A stretch of 64,000 nt of DNA from Protonemura montana (GCA_947568835.1 OX387604.1:6231860-6295859); one strand, 5' to 3'. Shown: positions 47,970 through 60,066, counted from the stretch's first letter. The notes: generated from the letters alone by a model not told the origin. Translations and numbers: made by a program.

Positions 47970-49008
47970 ACCCCTGTTTCCTACTCGCTTGTCAAATGTC
48001 GGTGAGTGAAGCATTGCGGGTTTTTTCCGAATTTTTTTTTTGAAGAAACGTTAGTACAAACTTTTACGTGCGTCACATTGTCCAAAACTGTCCAAAACTG
48101 TTCGAAAAAAGTTGATTAGCCTAATTTAACAAAACTCTTTAAGCATTGAAACACTTTTAACTAAATATTATTATGCAGAAAATGTGCAATACAAATTAAA
48201 AAGATTTCGTTTTCCAGCTCTCATCAGAAGTTCATAGAACAAATAATTTTATAGGTGTAAAAATGTAAAAGTTGGACGCCTTTGTTTTCCTTCCCCCAAA
48301 CCATTTTATCAGCAAAAAGTGGGATCATTTGAGCTACTCTAAAGGCTCAGCACCTGGATCTCTGCGATCTGGCATAGAACAAATCACTAGATGTGCTTAA
48401 ATTTGAACCTAGTACCAATGCTGTTTCTATCGTGTTACTTCAAGTCGGAGACCAAGAAAATTTTGCAAGAGAAATTACCGTGAGATTTGAGATGGGATTA
48501 GATTCCACTTCTGTCTCTTGATCAAAAATGATGTAACTGATGAAATGACATTGTATTATGGCAATCTTAGTAAAGTTCAAGAACCACTTCAAGAAAACAA
48601 GGCGTTTCAAACAAATTTTTATAATTTTTATAATGCTATTTGGTAACTTAAACAACTGTGTCAAAAGAAGTTCTTACAACGTAAGACCGGCAAAAATGTG
48701 CACGAATGCGATGAACGGGTGTTTCGGCTTAAGTTTGCTTGGCGCATGGACCATGTTAGATATTGCACGACCTTGAAATGGGTCGAGTATGTGAGCCATG
48801 ATGAACTAGTTTCCAGATGAGATCCCAGCTGGCGTACCGGTAAAACTAAGAAAGGCATTTTCATCATAACGAAGTGGGTGCTAAGTGACACGTAAGAAAG
48901 AAATTGTAAGGGAAACAATAATATTCGAAAAAAATATTGAGACGGTAAACCAGATATTTTGTCGTCAGAAAGACCATTGGGAAACATCAAAAGTGTGTTG
49001 AATGGGAT
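47970..49008. other. no gene recognised
   Basis: A+T-rich unique DNA. Overlapping frames at 48558-48776 (plus) and 48661-49014 (minus, 117 codons) show no domain. A hammerhead-like core on the minus strand near 48210-48226 lacks matching stems and is rejected. Confidence 0.5.
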
Positions 49009-49082
49009 ACACATATATATATATATATATATATGTGTGAGTGTATGTGTGTGTGTGTGTGTGGAGGGGGGGGGGGGGGGGG
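49009..49082 (+). repeat. compound (AT)n-(GT)n-G17 tract
   Basis: About 11 AT units, then interrupted (GT)n, then 17 consecutive G at 49066-49082. Three simple repeats abut within 74 bases. Confidence 0.97.
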
Positions 49083-49324
49083 CATCTTGCCGCTGGCTTT
49101 ATAGGAGGGACTTAAATTTATACTTTCCATTAAATGAAAGAGAAAGAGAAAGCTCTCCAATCGCCGAATACGCAGTTGTTCTCGATAAAATTGCGGAGAG
49201 CTCTCCAAAAAATATGACAATCATCAATTGATTTAAAACTGTAATTCAAAGTCAGTAGATTTTCCTCATTGTTAAACTGTGTCAGATGAAAAATCGACAA
49301 AAAAATGGTTTCGCTAAACGTCAT
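49083..49324. other. no gene seen
   Basis: Short unique stretch with overlapping small frames on both strands. Confidence 0.55.
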
Positions 49325-49458
49325 TATAGAAATATATATACATATATATTTATATTTATATATTGATAATTTTATATAAATTATATAATATACAATATAT
49401 ATACATAGTTTATATATATAAACTATTTATATATGTTATATATTATTATACATATATT
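49325..49458. repeat. A+T-only palindromic tract
   Basis: About 130 bases of nearly pure A+T built from TATA/ATAT/TTTA blocks. It contains a perfect 22-base palindrome at 49405-49426 (ATAGTTTATAT and its complement). Such sequence can extrude cruciforms and unwinds easily. It may be a decayed (TA)n or an A+T-rich mobile-element core. Confidence 0.8.
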
Positions 49459-52400
49459 CAGCTGGGAACAAAATTTCCAAAACTCTTTCATTTGCTTGGT
49501 ACCCTGTAAACTTCAAGGGTACGTAATTATTTGGGGTATCCAGTCTTGGAAAACGCTTTAATCGTCCTTTGTTTGTGGGAATGTACCTCAATACTGAATG
49601 AAATGTGGAATTTACGACAAAACCTATCGAATTTTCACTAGGCAACTTACCAGCTAGATTGGCCAATGATCTTCTAAAAAAATATGTTATGTTTTCGTGA
49701 TTAATTTAAAATATTTGAGTTTTTGGGTTTTTGGGTTATTTTTCAGTGTAAATACCATTTTTTTTAATGTACCATGATATCAAAATAAGCAACCTATACT
49801 GACAATTAAAATAATTATTAAAAACGGCACTAACCGTACGGTTTCTGCTTTCGAGTGTACGGGATTTTTTTTTATGTTCCAAGTTGATTTTGTTTATCGA
49901 TTTGGAAGATGTTCGGATTCTTTGTAATTCCCTGTTCCCGCGATTTTTAAACTTAAAATTTCATCGGGCCGTGGACGGGTCGCGGTCGAATTATAACAAA
50001 GTGTATTCCGCTTTAAAGCCAGTATCACACTCGATAGCTTAGTGAGCGACGAGACGAAATCAGCTCCCTACAAACTGTTACGCTTTAAAATTACTACAAA
50101 ACATCAAACGTGTATGTCATCAATTTATCACGCCACTAATCTTATTTTCTAATAAAGAGATACTGAGATAAACGGGGTATGCAACAAATATGTATAAGCA
50201 TAAAGCAGCATTATTTTCCTTATGCCTTAAACGAATCACAACTTGTAGGACTCAAATTAATTTTGTTGTGCTCTAGAATGTAACTGTAATCAAGGATATT
50301 AAATAGCAATTACACCAGCATTTAAATGCCACTTTGAGAGCACTTAGCCCGTCTACGACTAATTGATATTAATAAATAATAATAATGCGAAATGTGCCAG
50401 TAAATAACTAAGTGGAGCAGTGTGTGTGTATACGATGCATGTAGCCACAGACGTCACCGATAAATTGTTGTCAGGAGTTACCCTGAAATTACTGTCGCCT
50501 TTTGAGTCCTGATGCCCTCAATTTCAAACCTGCTCCGAAGCGCGCTCAGTTCTGCGTTACCTTTTACTAACCGAATATTATTAAACCTATACATCTCTGC
50601 ACGAAACACATATGTATGTACATATCATGCATCTCCTAGGAAATAATCATATTTCCTAGAGGATGCTTAGTAAAAATAAACTGCGCTCTACGTTTGACGA
50701 ATATTTGACGATGCCGACATACACGAAAGTAAACTTGGTGGACGTTAACGAGTTTCGAAGTATAATTCCATGCCGGCTCGTTCTGGGTTTCCACCAAATG
50801 TTCCTAAGCAAACTATGTCGCAATGAACGAAAAGATAATCAATATTAGGACCGCGTATGACTGAACTGAGAACACGTCTTTACGCTAAGCAGAGAAAATC
50901 AAACCCTGAAAAAAGCGTCGTTCTTCCCGCAAGCTTTAGGAATGTCCATGTACAATGAAATTGGTCCAACTCAATCAGGTCTTTTGTCAGGGAGCCAAGT
51001 CGCGTGTCCCTGCTACCTCGGGGCGTAGCAATGGAGAATATGAGGGCACGGGATGGGGCTGCTCCTCTGGCTCTGGATCTAGCTCTGGCTTTGGCGCAAG
51101 CACGGAGCTGATGGACCAAAGAGGATGCTGCCAAAATATCTTGCTGTTACATCTGTGCCACCCGGCAATCTAAGCCATAACGACAAATATTGGACTCGCT
51201 TACTCACTTCTTTCTCACGAGGGCGGGTTTTCAACTTTATTGTCCTATTAAAGACGATAAGAATGGTCCACTTTTCCTTTTAATTAAATCCACATAAAGC
51301 ATTTGTGCTCAATGTAAAACCGAAATAAAAATACTAGTCATTCCTAAAAAACTCCCAGTTGTAAAATTGGAATTAAAAACTGGTGTAATATATTACCTAC
51401 ATTATTGATTTGACAAATTGTTATATTTGGCGACTGTAAATATGCCAAACAATTCCATATACCATTTTCGTAGAAGTGCATTTCTTTTGTTCAATGATAT
51501 TGCCTAGCATTCGCAACCTTTCATACACGTGTTCCGTCTGACTTGTCCCATGACAACATGTATCCATTACAACCATAGGCGACACATTCGCTGTTTTGGG
51601 TGTACCTTTATGACTAAACATTTTTATATGACAAGAATGATTTAAATTTAAGCTTGCCGGTGCTGCATCGCTATTGACCATTCTGCCCGATGCTGCTAGC
51701 AAAATCCGAACGTGGCTATGCGAAGGCAATCAGGTTGGAAAATGATCTCAGTTTTTTTTTGTGTTTAAGTAAAAATAGCACTTCCACACAATCCTCATTG
51801 CAAATTGATAACGTACCCGCTGGCACCATAATGCGAGATTGCGAAAAAATCCATCGTGCATGCTATTAGAGGTGTGGAGTGTTTATTAAAGCCGAGAGTT
51901 TTTGTCATGCACGTTGGGCGCATTGGGCACGTGGGGCACGACGGGGACACGAGGCACGCTGGGTGAGAGTTCTTGGATTGGATTTGGGGATTGGTTTCGA
52001 AGCGCGCTCTCCGACCCAGCCCTGCCCAGCCATGCAGCATGCCCGCTTTTCCGAACGGCGCGCTCCGTGTTTATTGCCTGATCAATTATTATGCGACACG
52101 TTTTGAGTGGGGAAACCGGCGCACGAAAACCCGCTATTGACAGAATTCACGCACAGAAAATTGTTACCGAGTTCCGAATTTTAAGCATATACATCGCAAA
52201 AGATTTTTAAGCAACTTATAAATTGTTGGAGCCGGTGCTGTTTAGTAAATAAATACAAGAGGGAATAAAGTTGGGGAAGAATTTGCAAGTTTTGCCAGCG
52301 TCTGTAAGTCAACAATTAATTCTCCTCCTGACATCTCTAAGCTCGAATAAAAAGAATTAATAACCTTATACATCTTCCACGTCACGGAATTATCATCTTC

Positions 52401-52531
52401 TCTTTCACAAGGACGAAAGATTTTTTTTTCCTTTCTTCGACGTCACATTTCTCTATCCATCAGTCTCGCTTTCGCCGACCTTTTCTCGTTTTTCCCCAAA
52501 TTGGTGTCAGGGTTTTAATGGGAAATGAGGT
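49459..52531. other. long stretch without a recognisable gene
   Basis: Unique DNA. A GGGCACG/GGGGCACG-type degenerate repeat lies at 51915-51965. Frames at 50955-51173 (Ser/Gly-rich from a GGCTCT repeat near 51060-51090), 51421-51729 (minus, 102 codons) and 51879-52106 carry no domain I know. Confidence 0.5.
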
Positions 52532-52568
52532 GGGGCAGGGGGGCAGGGGGGCAGGGGGGCAGGGGGGG
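52532..52568 (+). repeat. GGGGGGCA repeat, quadruplex-prone
   Basis: Five G-runs, of 4, 6, 6, 6 and 7 G, separated by CA in an ~8-bp tandem repeat. Very short loops between long G-runs make an unusually strong candidate for an intramolecular G-quadruplex on the plus strand. Confidence 0.92.
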
Positions 52569-54461
52569 CCCAGAAGCTGGTCTAGGCGCTGGGAGGAGAG
52601 GATTTTGTTGAATGACGTTCTGGTGTCCCACAGTTAACGAGCCTAATATCCTGCACCCCGTCCTCATCGAGCAGTTCCAGTCACTCACAATCGCTCCCCG
52701 CACCCTACGACCCCCAATCACTCCCAATCTAATCTCTCAGACACCCAACCTGCACCATCAGAAGTTCATCGCGCCTACATTTTACCACCTCTTCAAAAAG
52801 TTGTTTAAAACTTATAAGTTTTAAAATATGCTTCTTAAAGCGGACGCCATATTCCATTTCGCCATCTGCTTGCAAGAATAATTGTGGGTGTTGTTGAATA
52901 AGGGGTCGAGCACATAACAGTGGTAAACAGTTTGCTAGTGCGTGCATTTGCGTGGGAACGTTCGGGCTCCCCCAACCACCCCTACCCAAATGGGGCACCG
53001 CGCTAGGGAGCAAGGTGTGTGTGAGAAAGAAGAATCGATGATCGCACGATGACGGAGTTTGCTTACTGGCGTGCAGCAACCTGCCTCGCTACTGGCCAGC
53101 CGGTGAAATGTCAACTTCTTACTGACGACACACTCCACAGCGTTCGTGCCCCCTCCTCCCCCACCCCCCATCAACTACCAACCACCACATGCCCACCCTC
53201 GCGACCAAAATCCAGGAGTCATGTTTTTACGTGTGGCTCACCACGCCAAGATAGTGATTTATTATTCTAGCTGACAATATGATTGGCGGTGATTGACTTT
53301 TCGTAAAAACGTAGCTTAGCATTCTGCTGAAATCTTTCTATAAGCCGTTTTATTTGAGAACAAATGCAAACAGCATTCGAACCCAATTACATCGTCGTCT
53401 GGTTTTGAGAAATAGCGTTGAATGATGATCCTAATGACTTGTGATCGGTTAGCTGTTAGGGCTCGGAAAATGTAACGAGTTACGTAACATTACACCTAGA
53501 ATCTATTACCTGTGCTCGGGAAATGCTTTATCAAACCCTCAAGAAGTCGATTCCGTGTGAAAGATAGAGACAGTTTCGAATGCCGATGAAAAGGAATCGA
53601 TGTGAATGACAGTGCGAAATTACTAGGAGTAATTACTACCTATATAGGATTCTAATTGAAGTTTCAGTCTGGCAATATTTTTTATTTTATCGTGGTTCAA
53701 ATACAAGCGACTATGGCCGCAAATAAAAATAACGAGAAATCATGACAGTAAATACTGGCTAGAGCCATAAAATGAACACTTGCTATGTTTTTTGCTATGA
53801 AAGGTAGGGTTTAACTTTAAAGTAAAATCAATTGCGCTTTATAGCTCTCCGTCTAAGGTTTTACGACACTAAATAAATATTTTATGAAATATTTAGATAA
53901 CTAATGATATTTTCAAAAACGTGACATCTGTGAATGGTTGGAAATGATTGATTGATTGATTTGTGGTGTTTAACGCGGCTCTTTTAACACCACTGATGAA
54001 ACGCATAGAAATGGGTGGCTAAACGAACTGAAATGCAAATATTCTGAAACATTTTCTATGAGTTTGAAACGAACATTCAAAGTGTGGGCGAAAAAATAAA
54101 TGCAAAAAGTGATGCCTATATTTCCCCCAAGTTTTCTTCTGCTTTTATCACTGTAAACCCACTTATCCAATAAAAACAGCAAAAGCTCTACATATTCATG
54201 AACGATCTATAAAAGTTTTGATGAAAATAATTCTTTATTGGCCACATAAAAGTATCGGAATATTCTAAATAAAAAGAATATAATAACAATAGTGAGCGGT
54301 CGTGATTCTCTTTGTCCAAAAACTGAGCTAGTTTGTTAATGTCGGTCGGGCGAAGGCAAGACAGTGTTGAATCGTCACGTGCAAGTCCAATGGCAACGGA
54401 GGAAGCATGCTGATGGCCCTTGATGTGTGCCTGATATCGCTGGCCCAGCCACCCCAAGCAC
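52569..54461. other. no gene recognised
   Basis: Unique DNA. Contains (GATT)4 at 53946-53962. The minus frame 52729-53079 (116 codons) and overlapping small frames near 53.0-53.2 kb lie in C-rich patches and show no domain. Confidence 0.5.
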
Positions 54462-54492
54462 CAACGCCGACGCCGACGCCGACGCCGACGCC
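54462..54492 (+). repeat. (CGACGC)n hexamer repeat
   Basis: Five nearly perfect copies of GACGCC. Same hexamer family as at 27866-27897. Confidence 0.95.
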
Positions 54493-54967
54493 CAGTTCAT
54501 GCTACCATGGCGGGCAGCGGTGCTCGATCGTTGACTATACGCGTACATTTCACAGCCACAACTTTTATATTACCCAGCTCAAATAGCGTTAATAAAATGA
54601 AAGAGCATTACGTTAGTCTTATTTTGAACACGTAGTATTGTGAACAAAAAGCAAAACTTAAAAAATATATCGCCTGCACTATGAAAACGTTATAATGTTT
54701 TACACATGCTTTCAAGGCAAGAAATCTCAATTTTGTTTAAACTTTTCCAAGTAGATACGTCGACTTTTGGAGCCAAAAAGCGGTTGCATTCAATATCGTG
54801 TATGACAAGACTTGAGCAGAGCTTCGTGCAAAAAATGTCTGGTTGACTAATTTGATTTTCATTGCTCTATGAATTTATATCATAGGTTTTTTGTCACACC
54901 TGCGTTGTACTGTTCGGCTTATTTTTAAAAGGCAATAATCATGCAATGTTGCAAACAGTAATCCCTT
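54493..54967. other. no gene seen
   Basis: A+T-rich unique sequence with nothing recognised. Confidence 0.6.
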
Positions 54968-55140
54968 TGTGTTAACGAATCTGCGTTGCATATGCATCCG
55001 AATTCAGGAAGGACTTTCTTCTCGTTCAGTTGATTGTATGCTTGTATGAATGAATCTGCTTAACATATCCACCCTAATGCAGGTAGAACTTCATTTTTGT
55101 CCTCAGTTGGTTGTATGCTAGGATGAATGAATCTATTTAA
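54968..55140 (+). repeat. ~76-bp tandem repeat, locus 1
   Basis: Two full units and the start of a third, with GAATCT at 54977, 55052 and 55129 (periods 75 and 77). Shared blocks in order are GAATCTGCTTAACATATCC, CCTAATGCAGG (or CGAATTCAGG), AACTTCATTT, CAGTTGGTTGTATG and GATGAAT. The same family recurs at 56.64-56.84 kb. No frame is conserved and the repeat is not one I recognise. Confidence 0.88.
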
Positions 55141-55756
55141 GGGTGTAACTGCACTCAAATTTTAAACATCTTTTTTGACTTCCAACATTTTTTTACTAAA
55201 GTATTGTTACTTCTTTCTTGTATTTAATATAATTAAAAATGGAAGTGGGATGGAAAATGCTACAGCAATGAAAACATAGGACCTCTTATAGAATTTGTCG
55301 TCTTTACAATGCTATTTATTTACAGTCCGTGGCACGTTGGGTGCACGAATTGATTGGTCAAAACTATGAAAATGCGCGAAATAATCACGTTTTGACTGGA
55401 GTTTTGAAGCGTGCTTGATGCAACGAATTGTTTTTTTTTTCGTGGTAGATAAATTTAAATTACATTATATTTAGTATCTTCAGCTTAATCTTTCAGTTAG
55501 GGCGTCTTCAGTCATTTTAAAACTAATTGACTTTTGAAAAATGCGGGCATCTAAAATGTGCTGTACAGGGCGCCGATCACGTTTTTTGCAGCGGCTAGCT
55601 CTGGAACTTGAGAAGTTTGGTACCTGTTACATTATCCGCTGAGCGGAGCCAGACAATGACAACTTTTGACAAGAAAAGGGTTGATTGCAGTCTATTCTCT
55701 TGCATTTAAAGTTTATCTTAAGATTTGTTTCCTTTGTCAACCTCTGCAATCGGCAG
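55141..55756. other. no gene recognised
   Basis: A+T-rich unique sequence. The end of this stretch could be intron if the following exon is real. Confidence 0.5.
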
Positions 55757-55876
55757 GGAATCGAATATGAAGATGATGTCTATGCAAATGGAAAATTAGT
55801 AAATACCATTTTAGAATATCAACATCAAGCCCGGTGCCTTTATGATGAAAGTGGTTTCCATTGCATATTTGAATGA
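55757..55876 (+). other. possible terminal coding exon, unknown product
   Basis: A pyrimidine-biased stretch ending CGGCAG at 55756 looks like a 3' splice site. The next 39 codons are open in phase 0 to the TGA at 55874-55876. The peptide is acidic, begins GIEYEDDVYANGKL, and has two Cys eight residues apart near its end (CLYDESGFHC). Its composition resembles a real secreted-protein tail more than most frames here, but I cannot name a family. After the stop come about 110 bases of A+T-rich DNA without AATAAA, then A20 at 55986-56005. That order would also fit a 5'-truncated retrocopy of an mRNA. Upstream in the same frame to 55685 the sequence is open but hydrophobic. Confidence 0.22.
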
Positions 55877-55985
55877 AAACACAAAATATTTACTTTAATA
55901 ATATTTATAAAACATTGACTTCTTGAAGAATTTTTCTTATGCTGATAAGAAAATCCTCCAATTTCTGCTCCAATTTTATCATATT
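55877..55985. other. A+T-rich stretch after the possible exon
   Basis: Would be the 3' UTR if the exon or retrocopy reading is right. AATAAT and ATTTATAAAA occur; canonical AATAAA does not. Confidence 0.3.
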
Positions 55986-56178
55986 AAAAAAAAAAAAAAA
56001 AAAAACTAACAAACAAACAAGTAAATCAGAAAGACGCGACGCGCGAAACAGCGACGCTTAATTTTCTTGTAGTTGCATTTTCAAAGGAGGTGTGCATTCA
56101 AAGAAGTATGTTTCATGGTCAGTTTCGCGGTCAGTAGGCACCTGTTATCGTTCGGTGAAAAAAAAAAAAAAAAAAAAC
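55986..56178 (+). repeat. two poly(A) tracts, A20 and A21, 153 bases apart
   Basis: A20 at 55986-56005 and A21 at 56158-56178. The segment between them is CpG-rich at its left end (AGACGCGACGCGCG) and has no tRNA-like A or B box. The pair could mark two retro-insertions in tandem, or one short SINE-like unit ending in the second tract (inference). Confidence 0.85.
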
Positions 56179-56639
56179 TTACATTGTCAAGTCCTTCCGT
56201 GTTTAGGGGTTTTCATCCAAGCTACAATTAAAATATTGATCAATCTGAATTGAATTTTTAGCATATATACACGGCATTTTGGTTTTTGATAAAAAAAATA
56301 ATTTTGAATCGTGTTTTTATAAGAACATTTAATTTTGTATTGCAATTTTATTATTAGGTTAAATTGTACTAAGACAGTCAGTAATTGTAGTTGGATTTTG
56401 ATAAAAATTTTAGTGTAACCTAGTCAGAAAAACTGCCACCTGACTATAAAGAAGAAAAGTTTTATAAACAGATATTTTTTTTAATAAATTGTCATAATCA
56501 TATATCCCTTATACCAGCTACCTACCTTCGACTCTTTTCTTTGCTTGCTGATTGGGGTGAGGTTAAACATCTATCTCAATCGCACTGTAGGCAATATAAC
56601 ACGGTCTAAGTTTTAGCAAAAACCACTTTTAAGGCTTCC
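56179..56639. other. no gene seen
   Basis: A+T-rich unique sequence with nothing recognised. Confidence 0.6.
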
Positions 56640-56850
56640 AGTTTGCAACGAATCTCAGGACCGCCTGCATGCCCTTTACATAACCACCCGAATTCAAGTA
56701 GAACTTCATTCTCGTAGTAAGTTGGTTGTATGGTTAGCATGAATGAATCTGCTTAACATATCCGCCCTAATTCAGGTCTACATTTACCCCCTCAGTGTAT
56801 GTCCTAGTGTGAACGAACCTGAGTATCATATGCATCCTAGTTCTGACAAA
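56640..56850 (+). repeat. ~76-bp tandem repeat, locus 2
   Basis: The same family as at 54.97-55.14 kb, with unit starts (GAATCT/GAACCT) near 56650, 56745 and 56815. The first unit carries about 20 extra bases. The middle unit shares TGAATGAATCTGCTTAACAT with locus 1 exactly. Locus 1 and locus 2 lie about 1.65 kb apart in the same orientation, flanking the possible exon and the poly(A) tracts. Confidence 0.85.
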
Positions 56851-58172
56851 TACGGCAGATACCTTCTTCAGCTATACGATTTGCGATGAGACAAAGACAG
56901 TAAGACTTGGCATTCCTGGTCCCCACTGCACCTTGCGCCGCGACGAGATGCGCGACGAGTCGCGTCGCGACGCAGTTAAGTGAAACAAAACTATGTCGAC
57001 GAGACACCTTACAGTTTAATTAATTTCTGCTCCGTGTTTGTAGCAAGCAGTAGTGAGAAACATCCGCAGACGAGACGGAAAATGGGCATTCGCAAAAGAT
57101 AGACGAAGAAGAAAAGTCTTGTTGAATATCTGCATCCCCATATTATTATAGAAATACGCCTTTCCTTAGGTTTCCCAGTTTGGCAGTGCGCTCGAATTTC
57201 CCTAGCGGATAATAAAGTAAGCTTCCCGTTATTTTACGTCATTAGCCCTTTCTTATTTCCGTTCTTCAAATTAGAGGTTTAATTGGGGAAAACACTGATT
57301 AGTTATTTAAAAAGTTCCTGGATAGTACAAGTTCCTTGCAATATAGACCAACCGGTCGCTTTAATTCGATATGAATATTTAGCCGTGCTAAACACATTAC
57401 GAACCCATTAAATGCTCTACGAGCTTGCCGATGACATTTTTGATGAAACTACAATTTTTATTTGAGTGCACTCTCATTATTTAAGTGGATGCAAATGAGA
57501 ATGACTTCCACGTCCACTTGTGAATTCGCTCGTCTTCTCTTTCCAACAGCCGTGTGCATGTCTTATCTCTGAAATTGTACTTTAGTCATACATGTTGTTG
57601 GTTCAGATTTTAGCTCCCTCCCATTTTCCCTTCAATTTCCTGAGATCCAGTAGGTACTCGAGCCGTGTGAAGTACCCGATATAGCGATAGATACCTTCGC
57701 GCGGTGCGCGGAGCACCCACAGCTCCACTGCGCATCCAAGGCCCAAGCTCCTTACCCCGCCCTGCGTCGGCACTTTTGTGCTCATTTAACATTCGTAGCC
57801 CTTGTTCCCATGCGCGTTCTACCCCGTGACAATTAATAAGTAGTTTTCAGAATGGGAAAAGTGCATTAGAAGTGGTCTTGTATTAAATGTGTTGCAGTGT
57901 TTTCGAATCTCGACCAACTATGTCCTTTCTAATACCTTGTAACGGGGAACCTGGCTTTTAATCGCGAGATAATATGTAAATAAGACTGTATGAATATGCA
58001 ACGATACACCTCGTGCATATTACGGCGTAACGAAAACTGCATTCGCTTTTCCGTTCCCTGACATCGTCATTTTCACACGGCATCAATATAAATTCGGCAT
58101 TTTGTGAGAAATAAAAATAAATGGAAATTATTTATCAGAAAGGAGAATATTTAGAAAGCGTGCAATAACGTA
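56851..58172. other. no gene recognised
   Basis: Unique DNA. A CpG-dense patch with repeated CGCGACGAG words is at 56937-56977. Another small G+C pocket at 57690-57780 opens two minus frames without a domain. Confidence 0.5.
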
Positions 58173-58193
58173 CAGCGCCTGCTTTGGGCGCTG
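58173..58193. other. perfect GC-rich hairpin
   Basis: CAGCGCC and GGCGCTG form a 7-base stem around a 7-base loop (TGCTTTG). It does not match the histone mRNA stem-loop and no gene ends beside it. Function unknown, possibly chance. Confidence 0.5.
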
Positions 58194-60043
58194 CATTTTA
58201 AAAAGCATTGGAACAAAATTGCAATTTCATTTCGCATGGACTACATGGCAGTTTCTTAAGTGCGTCATGTTACGGATATTTAAACAAGTCTGTATGCTTT
58301 GTGTACAGAAGATGATTAACGGTGGGCACATAAAGTTGCCGATTAAGAGTTGACAAGATACTTCCAAGATCATCACTCTTCATTAACGCAGCTCTCATTT
58401 CTTCTCATCGAGTAGGATGCTAGAGACAGGACCGCAACAAAGGCGTTTTGTAAGCCAAGGCAGGCCCCCAGCCCCCTGAACCTCCAAACCAACCCCGAAA
58501 CCCTGATCGCCTCGATCTTGCATGCGCTTAAATTTCACACCGTCACTACCTCATTAACTGACAGTATCATTCCCACAAACAATTTAGTCGTTATTTTTCA
58601 TCAGGAAAGCAGCGGTGAGTAATGAGCATGACTATTGATCTTTAGCTATTCGATGATTTTCACATCTTTGGCACTCAAATGTAAAAACAAATTTGAATAA
58701 GTAAAAAAAAGCTGTACATGGTATCTGAGCTGATAACGGCAGAGCACCAGTGCTGTTCTCTCGACCATTCTTAGCACTTTTCACTTATTTAGGTAGATAC
58801 CCATTATAAAAGGCCTGAGTGCATGCTGCGATGCAGATAAGGGAAGAAGATAACTAGGTTAGTTTCTCAAGCCATGAGAAGTTTGCATGGTGAATGGCTG
58901 AAACATCCTTCCTTGCAAGTGGATTAAAATGTTGCGCCACACTTTTTATATTAGAACTCGCCCTCTCCACCCATGTAATGCAGTGTGCACAAAAGTAGTC
59001 GTATAGTCTAGTCACCTAGTTCATGACGTCACAACATGCCGACATCTTATCACGTGAGAGCATGATGCCATGTTCCCATGGGTAATCTAGCGGTGAGATG
59101 ACTGTTCCTCCCCTTACCCCCTTTATCTTTCACAACCACGGTACATTGCACTGCAGTCACCACGTCAGGATTGTCATACACATCAATTGCTCACAGCCGT
59201 GCCACGTCTCCAAACACAATATCACCTAGATAAGACCTACTTTTATCTTACAGTTATTTTTTATTTTCTCATGATACTCGGCTTATGGCAAGTGTTCGAT
59301 AATGTACTAAGGTCACTCTCAGATGACAACACCATGATTAATGAGGCCATGACTAGGCCTATAAGTATCAAGTTAAGTTGTTGTTGTGTACCCTGGTAAG
59401 ACAGCTCACCACCCAGCCAGATAGAGAGAGGTTGGGCAAACCGACCAAGTCAGAGGCAAGATGAGCCAGTCAGGACTATGCAACATCAGCTGCCCAAGCT
59501 GGAACTACATTAAACGCTCTCTTATGCCCCATAAAAAATGCCAGGTCTTACACGCTTTGGAAAACAACATTAACTTTCATTTCGCTATCTTTAAAACGTA
59601 AAAAAGTAATAAAAGCTGAAACCATGGTGCAAAATACGACAGAAACTCAAGAGAGATTCTTCGTCGCAGTGATGCATTACTATTTCTTGTTTCAGGGTTT
59701 TCGTGATAGCTAGAAGTCGCAGGAAAGTTTAGGCGGCCGAGACTTAACTGCAGTTGGCTCGATTGGTGGTACGACTAAGAAATAGTTCTGCTTGCAAATG
59801 TAGAGAATGGATCCTAGAATGTGTTTCAGAAAGAAAGATAAATATGTAACAGAAATCCTTTGACTTCATCATTCTAATCTCAAGTTGAAACACGATGCGT
59901 CCCACCAGAAGCGATTTGGACCACAGAAATTGATCAAAATTTACTGAGTTCATTAGTCCACTTGGATCTATGCCACTGAATTCTACATTGTTCTGGCAAG
60001 TCTTTTGTTAGAATAGCGAAAGTTATTTGTTCTTGCAAGATCA
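58194..60043. other. no gene recognised
   Basis: Unique DNA. The plus frame 59187-59399 (70 codons) has a hydrophobic stretch (YFYLTVIFYFLMILGLW) but no domain I know. Confidence 0.5.
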
Positions 60044-60066
60044 TTTTTTTTTATTATTATTATTTT
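60044..60066. repeat. T9-(ATT)n tract
   Basis: A short T run followed by four ATT units, similar in make-up to 4493-4519. It could be the tail of a minus-strand retroelement, but no element body is visible. Confidence 0.75.

Noticed and set aside
48187-48230. A second hammerhead-like core on the minus strand (CTGATGA ... GAAATC)
   Set aside because: Only one base pair can form in stem II, and the bases flanking the core cannot form stem I. At best it is a dead relic.
56006-56178. SINE ending in A21
   Set aside because: No tRNA, 7SL or 5S-like head and no visible target-site duplication. Kept only as a possibility in the poly(A) entry.
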